The notes beneath the pieces are model-generated. The model did not search any database and had not been told where the DNA came from. It worked only from the letters and a program-made list of their open reading frames with translations. DNA of 44,524 nt from Planctomycetota bacterium (lineage in GTDB: Bacteria > Planctomycetota > SZUA-567 > JAKLDR01). The translations under genes were made by a program, and so were the position numbers. This document shows, one piece after another, positions 41,441 to 44,524 of the stretch (positions within the stretch are counted from its first letter, which is position 1; each line of letters opens with the position of its first letter). Location: contig JAKLDR010000028.1 of assembly GCA_022703445.1 (NCBI GenBank), positions 1-44,524 of the forward strand, given 5' to 3'.

Positions 41441-41627
41441 GCCGGGGGGCGATGATAGCGATGGCGGTGACGGCCAACGCGGAGACGGCCGGACCGGCCC
41501 GGAACCGCGCCCGTGGCAGCAGTACCGCGAACTCCGCGGCAACGCCGCCATCGAACGCAATTCCATGACCAGCCGGAGGCTGCCGGACCCACCCACTGGC
41601 GGGGGAGACAGTCGAGGAGGAATCCTG

Positions 41628-42425
41628 ATGGAACGCCGCCATTTCTGGGACCGCTATCTGCGGGTCTACGACTCCCTCAACCAGCTGGGTGACTACCGGG
41701 CGTGCATGAGGGACGTGGCTGACGGCCTCGCGCTGCGTCCCGGACAGACAGTGCTGGACGCGGGCAGCGGCACCGGCAACCTCTCGGTGCTCCTGAGGGC
41801 GCTGGGTGCGGCGGTGACCAGCATGGACTTCTCTCCGGTGGCCCTGGCCCTGCATCGGGAGAAGGATCCGGAGGCCAGGTTGGTGGAGGCCTCCCTGGAG
41901 AAGCCCCTGCCCTTCTCCGACCGGCGCTTCGACCACCTGACTTGCCTGAGCGTGCTCTTCGCCATCTCGCCGGAAGGGTCGCGCCTGGCGCTGAGAGAGT
42001 TCCGCAGAGTGCTCAAGCCCGGCGGCACTCTGGTGGTCACCGCGATGATGCCCGGCCACTCCAAGGTCAGGGCCCTGGTCCAGCACGTCGCCTCGCGGGC
42101 GCGGGAGTTGGGTCTGCGGGGGTTCCTGAGCGAGGCCGGCGCCACGCTGGTTCCGCTGCTCCGGGTGCTCTACTACAACCTCCGCATGTACGGGTTCCGG
42201 CGCCAGGGCGGATACCGGCGCTTCGGCCGGCCTGAGCTGCTGGCCGAAATTCGCGGGGCCGGCTTCGTCGGGCTGCGCTACCGGACCACCTATGGCGGAC
42301 GGTTCCACATGGTCGTCGCGCGGTGCCCGGACGCCCGGGCCCTGCGCGGTGCCTGGAATGCGGATGCCGGGGGCAGCCGGGGGGCGCTGTCGGCCGGGGC
42401 CTGCCCCGCGCCTTCCTGGGCTTGA
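41628..42425 (+). CDS. Class I SAM-dependent methyltransferase
   Basis: A 265-residue methyltransferase of the Rossmann class I (UbiE/COQ5-like) type. SAM-binding motif I is VLDAGSGTGNLS (residues 42-53), the acidic end of strand 2 is the Asp of TSMDFSPVAL, and the post-motif III block reads EFRRVLKPGGTLVV. Residues 150-225 are an extra helical and basic region (SRARELGLRGFLSEAG, YYNLRMYGFRRQGG) that may recognise a lipid or acyl substrate. The GAGGAGG ribosome site fixes the start. It follows the ketosynthase gene by 187 bases. Methylation of a fatty-acid-derived product is inferred from the neighbour only. Confidence 0.85.
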   Translation: MERRHFWDRYLRVYDSLNQLGDYRACMRDVADGLALRPGQTVLDAGSGTGNLSVLLRALGAAVTSMDFSPVALALHREKDPEARLVEASLEKPLPFSDRRFDHLTCLSVLFAISPEGSRLALREFRRVLKPGGTLVVTAMMPGHSKVRALVQHVASRARELGLRGFLSEAGATLVPLLRVLYYNLRMYGFRRQGGYRRFGRPELLAEIRGAGFVGLRYRTTYGGRFHMVVARCPDARALRGAWNADAGGSRGALSAGACPAPSWA

Positions 42426-42450
42426 CGCTCCCGCCTGTGCGTGGTTCAAT
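42422..42450 (+). promoter_or_regulatory. Possible promoter for the histidine kinase gene
   Basis: TTGACG (42422-42427) and TTCAAT (42445-42450) are 17 bases apart. It overlaps the methyltransferase stop codon, so the kinase may have its own basal promoter as well as read-through from the synthase promoter. Confidence 0.45.
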
Positions 42451-42504
42451 CCCGCTCCGCGCGGTCCCCGGAGGGAAGCGCGTAGCGGGATGGCAAGAGG
42501 CCCC

Positions 42505-44524
42505 ATGCGACTGATCGCTGCCCCAGCCCTGATCTTCCTATACGTTGCGGTGGCCGCCTGCTGGCAGCAGAGCCGGCTGGCCGCCGCCTGCCTGGTCACT
42601 TGCCTGCTGGTCCTGGGCCTGGGCGGGCTGGTGCTCCGTCAGGCGCCGGGCCGGCCCCTCAACCGCGCGTTCTTCCTCCTGTCGCTGGCTTTCGGCGCCT
42701 ACGTCGCCGTGGTGTGCCTGTTGCACCTGGCCGTGGCCGTGGGCATCGACAAGGTGGAAACGGCCGTCTGGCTGCTGCGCAACGGCAACTTGCTGGCTCC
42801 GGCCGCGCTGATGTACTTCACCCACCACTTCACAGGAGGCCGCAGCCGCACGACCAAATGGCTCTGGTTGCTGGCCGCGGCCTCGGTGGCCCCGTTTCCG
42901 GTGCTGAACCTGCTGGGGCTGCACGTCAGCGAGTATGAGCACCGGCCCGGGTCCCCAACCTATGTGCCCGTGCCCACTCTGAGCTACAAGCTGTGCTTCC
43001 CGATGGTGATCGTCTGGCTCCTGATCTCGTTTGCCGCGGTCCTGGCCAAGTGTCGGACCGCCGGGGAGGCGGAGCGGCGGCGCTATGCCATCTTCCTGTT
43101 CGGGATCACCTTCGCAGCCGTGCCCACCCTGCTGGGTTTCACACCTGCTTTCTTCGGGCCGTGGTTCCCGTCCTTCTTCGGGATCAGCGCGGCGTTCTTT
43201 CCCCTGGTGCTCGCCTTCGGCGTGATCCGCTTCGAGCTGTTCGACATCAAGATCGTGGTGCGGCGCACCATGCCCTACGCGCTGGGCACCATCCTCATCG
43301 GTGCCTGCTACGCGGCCTGCCTGGCCGGTCTCGAGGCGGTCGGGGCGAGCCTCGACGTGCTGCCTCGAGGCACGGGCTGGGTCGTCCTGCTGGTCCTGGT
43401 CGGCCTGGCCTTCCAGCCGGTGCTGGAGGCCCTGCAGAAGGGCCTGGACCTGCTGTTCTTCAGGACCGAGGCGGACATCGACCGGTTCCTGGCCCAGGCC
43501 GGACCACGGTACCTCGCGGCCGGCTCTCCCGGCGAACTGGCCAGGATGGCGGCCGGCGACGCGCGTCAGGTCCTGAAGCTGGAGGGCGCCGCGGTTCTCC
43601 TCGGCCAGGGCCGGGTCGCCGCCGTGGCGGCCGACGGCGCTACCGCAGGCCTGCGTGAAGCCGTCGGGATGCCCATGCCTGCGGTTACGGCCTGCGGGGA
43701 GCCGGTCTGCGCCGACGAGGAGGGGCGGCTGAGTCTGGGCGATGGCGACGCCCGCCTGGCCGGGGCGCTGGCTGCCGGCGGCGTCCGGCTGGCGGTGCCG
43801 TTCGGGGAAGGGCCGGGCGCGGGGTTGCTAGCCTGCCGGCAGAAGCTCTCCCATCAGGGTTTCACGCCCCGGGATCGCATGTTCCTGGCGGCCCTGGCGG
43901 CGCAGGCGGGGACCGCGCTCTCCCGGCTGCTGGCCCGCCAAGACGCGGAGAGCGCCCATCGCCTGACCGCCGCGGTCTTCGAATCCATGACCAACGCCGT
44001 GGCGCTGGTGGCCCGGGACGGCCGCGTTGCCGGCTGCAACCCCGCCTTCGAGCGCGCCTTCGGAGTCTCAGAAGGGGGGGCGGCTCCGTCCCAGATCCTC
44101 GAGGAGCTGATCCGGGCCGCCGACGCAGGCGCGTCCCGCGAACTGGAGACCCCGCACGGCATCTTCCTGGCCAACGCGCGCCGGCTGGAGGGCCGGGAGG
44201 GCCTGACGTTGGCCGTCCTGACCGATGTCTCCGAACTGCGCCGGCTCCAGGAGGCGGACCGGAAGCGGGCCGCCCTGGCCGAGATCGGCGCCACGGTGTC
44301 GGCCATCAACCATGAGATCGGCAACATCCTGGCCCCCCTGGGCTACCAGCTCAAGAAGCTCGGGCAGGCCGGCAGGATGGAGGAGGCCGTCGAGCCGCTG
44401 CAGGTGGTTCGGGACCGGATATCCGCCCTGGAGCGGCTCGGCCGCGAGTTGCGGGAGTTCTACAAGGAGCCCCGCCTGACGCTCCGCAGGGTCCGGGTGG
44501 GCGACGTGGTCGAAAGCACCATGG
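42505..44524 (+). CDS. Membrane sensor histidine kinase (3' end beyond window)
   Basis: A histidine kinase open at the right edge; at least 673 residues are visible. Residues 1-255 hold about eight membrane helices, ending with FGVIRFELFDIKIVVRRTMPY, a phrase of the multi-helix sensor class. A GAF-like domain (about 330-475) and a PAS-like domain (about 485-575, FESMTNAVALVARDGRV, then CNPAFERAFG) follow. The phospho-acceptor His is residue 603 in SAINHEIGNILAPLGYQ; the ATP-binding domain lies outside the window. An ATG at 42490 is also in frame and has GGAGGG upstream, so the N-terminus could be five residues longer. It is the likely partner of the NtrC-type regulator on the other side of the ketosynthase gene. 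Confidence 0.88.
   Translation, partial: MRLIAAPALIFLYVAVAACWQQSRLAAACLVTCLLVLGLGGLVLRQAPGRPLNRAFFLLSLAFGAYVAVVCLLHLAVAVGIDKVETAVWLLRNGNLLAPAALMYFTHHFTGGRSRTTKWLWLLAAASVAPFPVLNLLGLHVSEYEHRPGSPTYVPVPTLSYKLCFPMVIVWLLISFAAVLAKCRTAGEAERRRYAIFLFGITFAAVPTLLGFTPAFFGPWFPSFFGISAAFFPLVLAFGVIRFELFDIKIVVRRTMPYALGTILIGACYAACLAGLEAVGASLDVLPRGTGWVVLLVLVGLAFQPVLEALQKGLDLLFFRTEADIDRFLAQAGPRYLAAGSPGELARMAAGDARQVLKLEGAAVLLGQGRVAAVAADGATAGLREAVGMPMPAVTACGEPVCADEEGRLSLGDGDARLAGALAAGGVRLAVPFGEGPGAGLLACRQKLSHQGFTPRDRMFLAALAAQAGTALSRLLARQDAESAHRLTAAVFESMTNAVALVARDGRVAGCNPAFERAFGVSEGGAAPSQILEELIRAADAGASRELETPHGIFLANARRLEGREGLTLAVLTDVSELRRLQEADRKRAALAEIGATVSAINHEIGNILAPLGYQLKKLGQAGRMEEAVEPLQVVRDRISALERLGRELREFYKEPRLTLRRVRVGDVVESTM

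Noticed and set aside
41452..41568. A 38-codon frame between the ketosynthase and methyltransferase genes (start MIAMAVTANAET)
   Set aside because: It follows a G-run that mimics a ribosome site, but is short and of biased composition, with no recognisable motif. Kept out of the feature list for lack of support.

Overview
The window is strongly GC-rich bacterial chromosome, and almost every real gene ends its codons in G or C. I see no rRNA, tRNA, CRISPR array or phage module. The cell is Gram-negative: there are lipoproteins, an OmpA-type protein, an outer-membrane barrel and a flagellar rod gene. Large low-complexity secreted proteins, paired HtrA/PDZ proteins, a membrane protein with an excisionase-like HTH, GntR-LacI hybrid regulators, heparinase-type lyases and a four-helix-bundle (23S intervening-sequence type) protein together suggest an uncultured PVC-group lineage, Planctomycetota or a relative. 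That placement is inference.

Layout. 1-6.7 kb: two convergent secreted proteins, one a 1809-residue PDZ giant. 6.8-12.7 kb: a leftward, translationally coupled operon (GntR-LacI regulator, toroid-fold lyase-like protein, heparinase II/III protein, aldo/keto reductase) behind a recognisable promoter, probably for uronic-acid polysaccharide breakdown. 13.0-14.7 kb: two exported proteins, at least one a lipoprotein. 14.8-18.8 kb: xylulokinase, a four-helix-bundle gene bracketed by inverted heptamer arrays, a folate cyclodeaminase-family enzyme and a lipoprotein whose 5' end is built from the same heptamers. 18.8-23.5 kb: an M20 peptidase, then a degenerate double protease and an intact HtrA protease that overlap. 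23.5-27.7 kb: a pstSCAB-like ABC transporter operon ending in an Rrf2 regulator, with promoter and terminator. 27.7-34.3 kb: outer-membrane barrel, orphan flagellar rod gene, a membrane protein coupled to aroB, and a three-gene envelope operon (small anchored protein, HTH-membrane protein, OmpA lipoprotein). 34.3-38.3 kb: a second GntR-LacI regulator with a palindromic operator, a kelch-like protein and two coupled HAD phosphatases.

38.4-44.5 kb is the most interesting part. A sigma-54 NtrC-type response regulator is divergent from a beta-ketoacyl synthase gene, followed by a methyltransferase gene and a membrane histidine kinase cut by the window end. The intergenic region holds NtrC-like GCACC-N5-GGTGC palindromes at enhancer distance from a well-matched -24/-12 promoter in front of the synthase gene. 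I read it as a self-contained two-component, sigma-54-controlled acyl-modification module. A second unusual item is the heptamer-repeat element around the four-helix-bundle gene, with an apparent gene-less copy inside a neighbouring reading frame.
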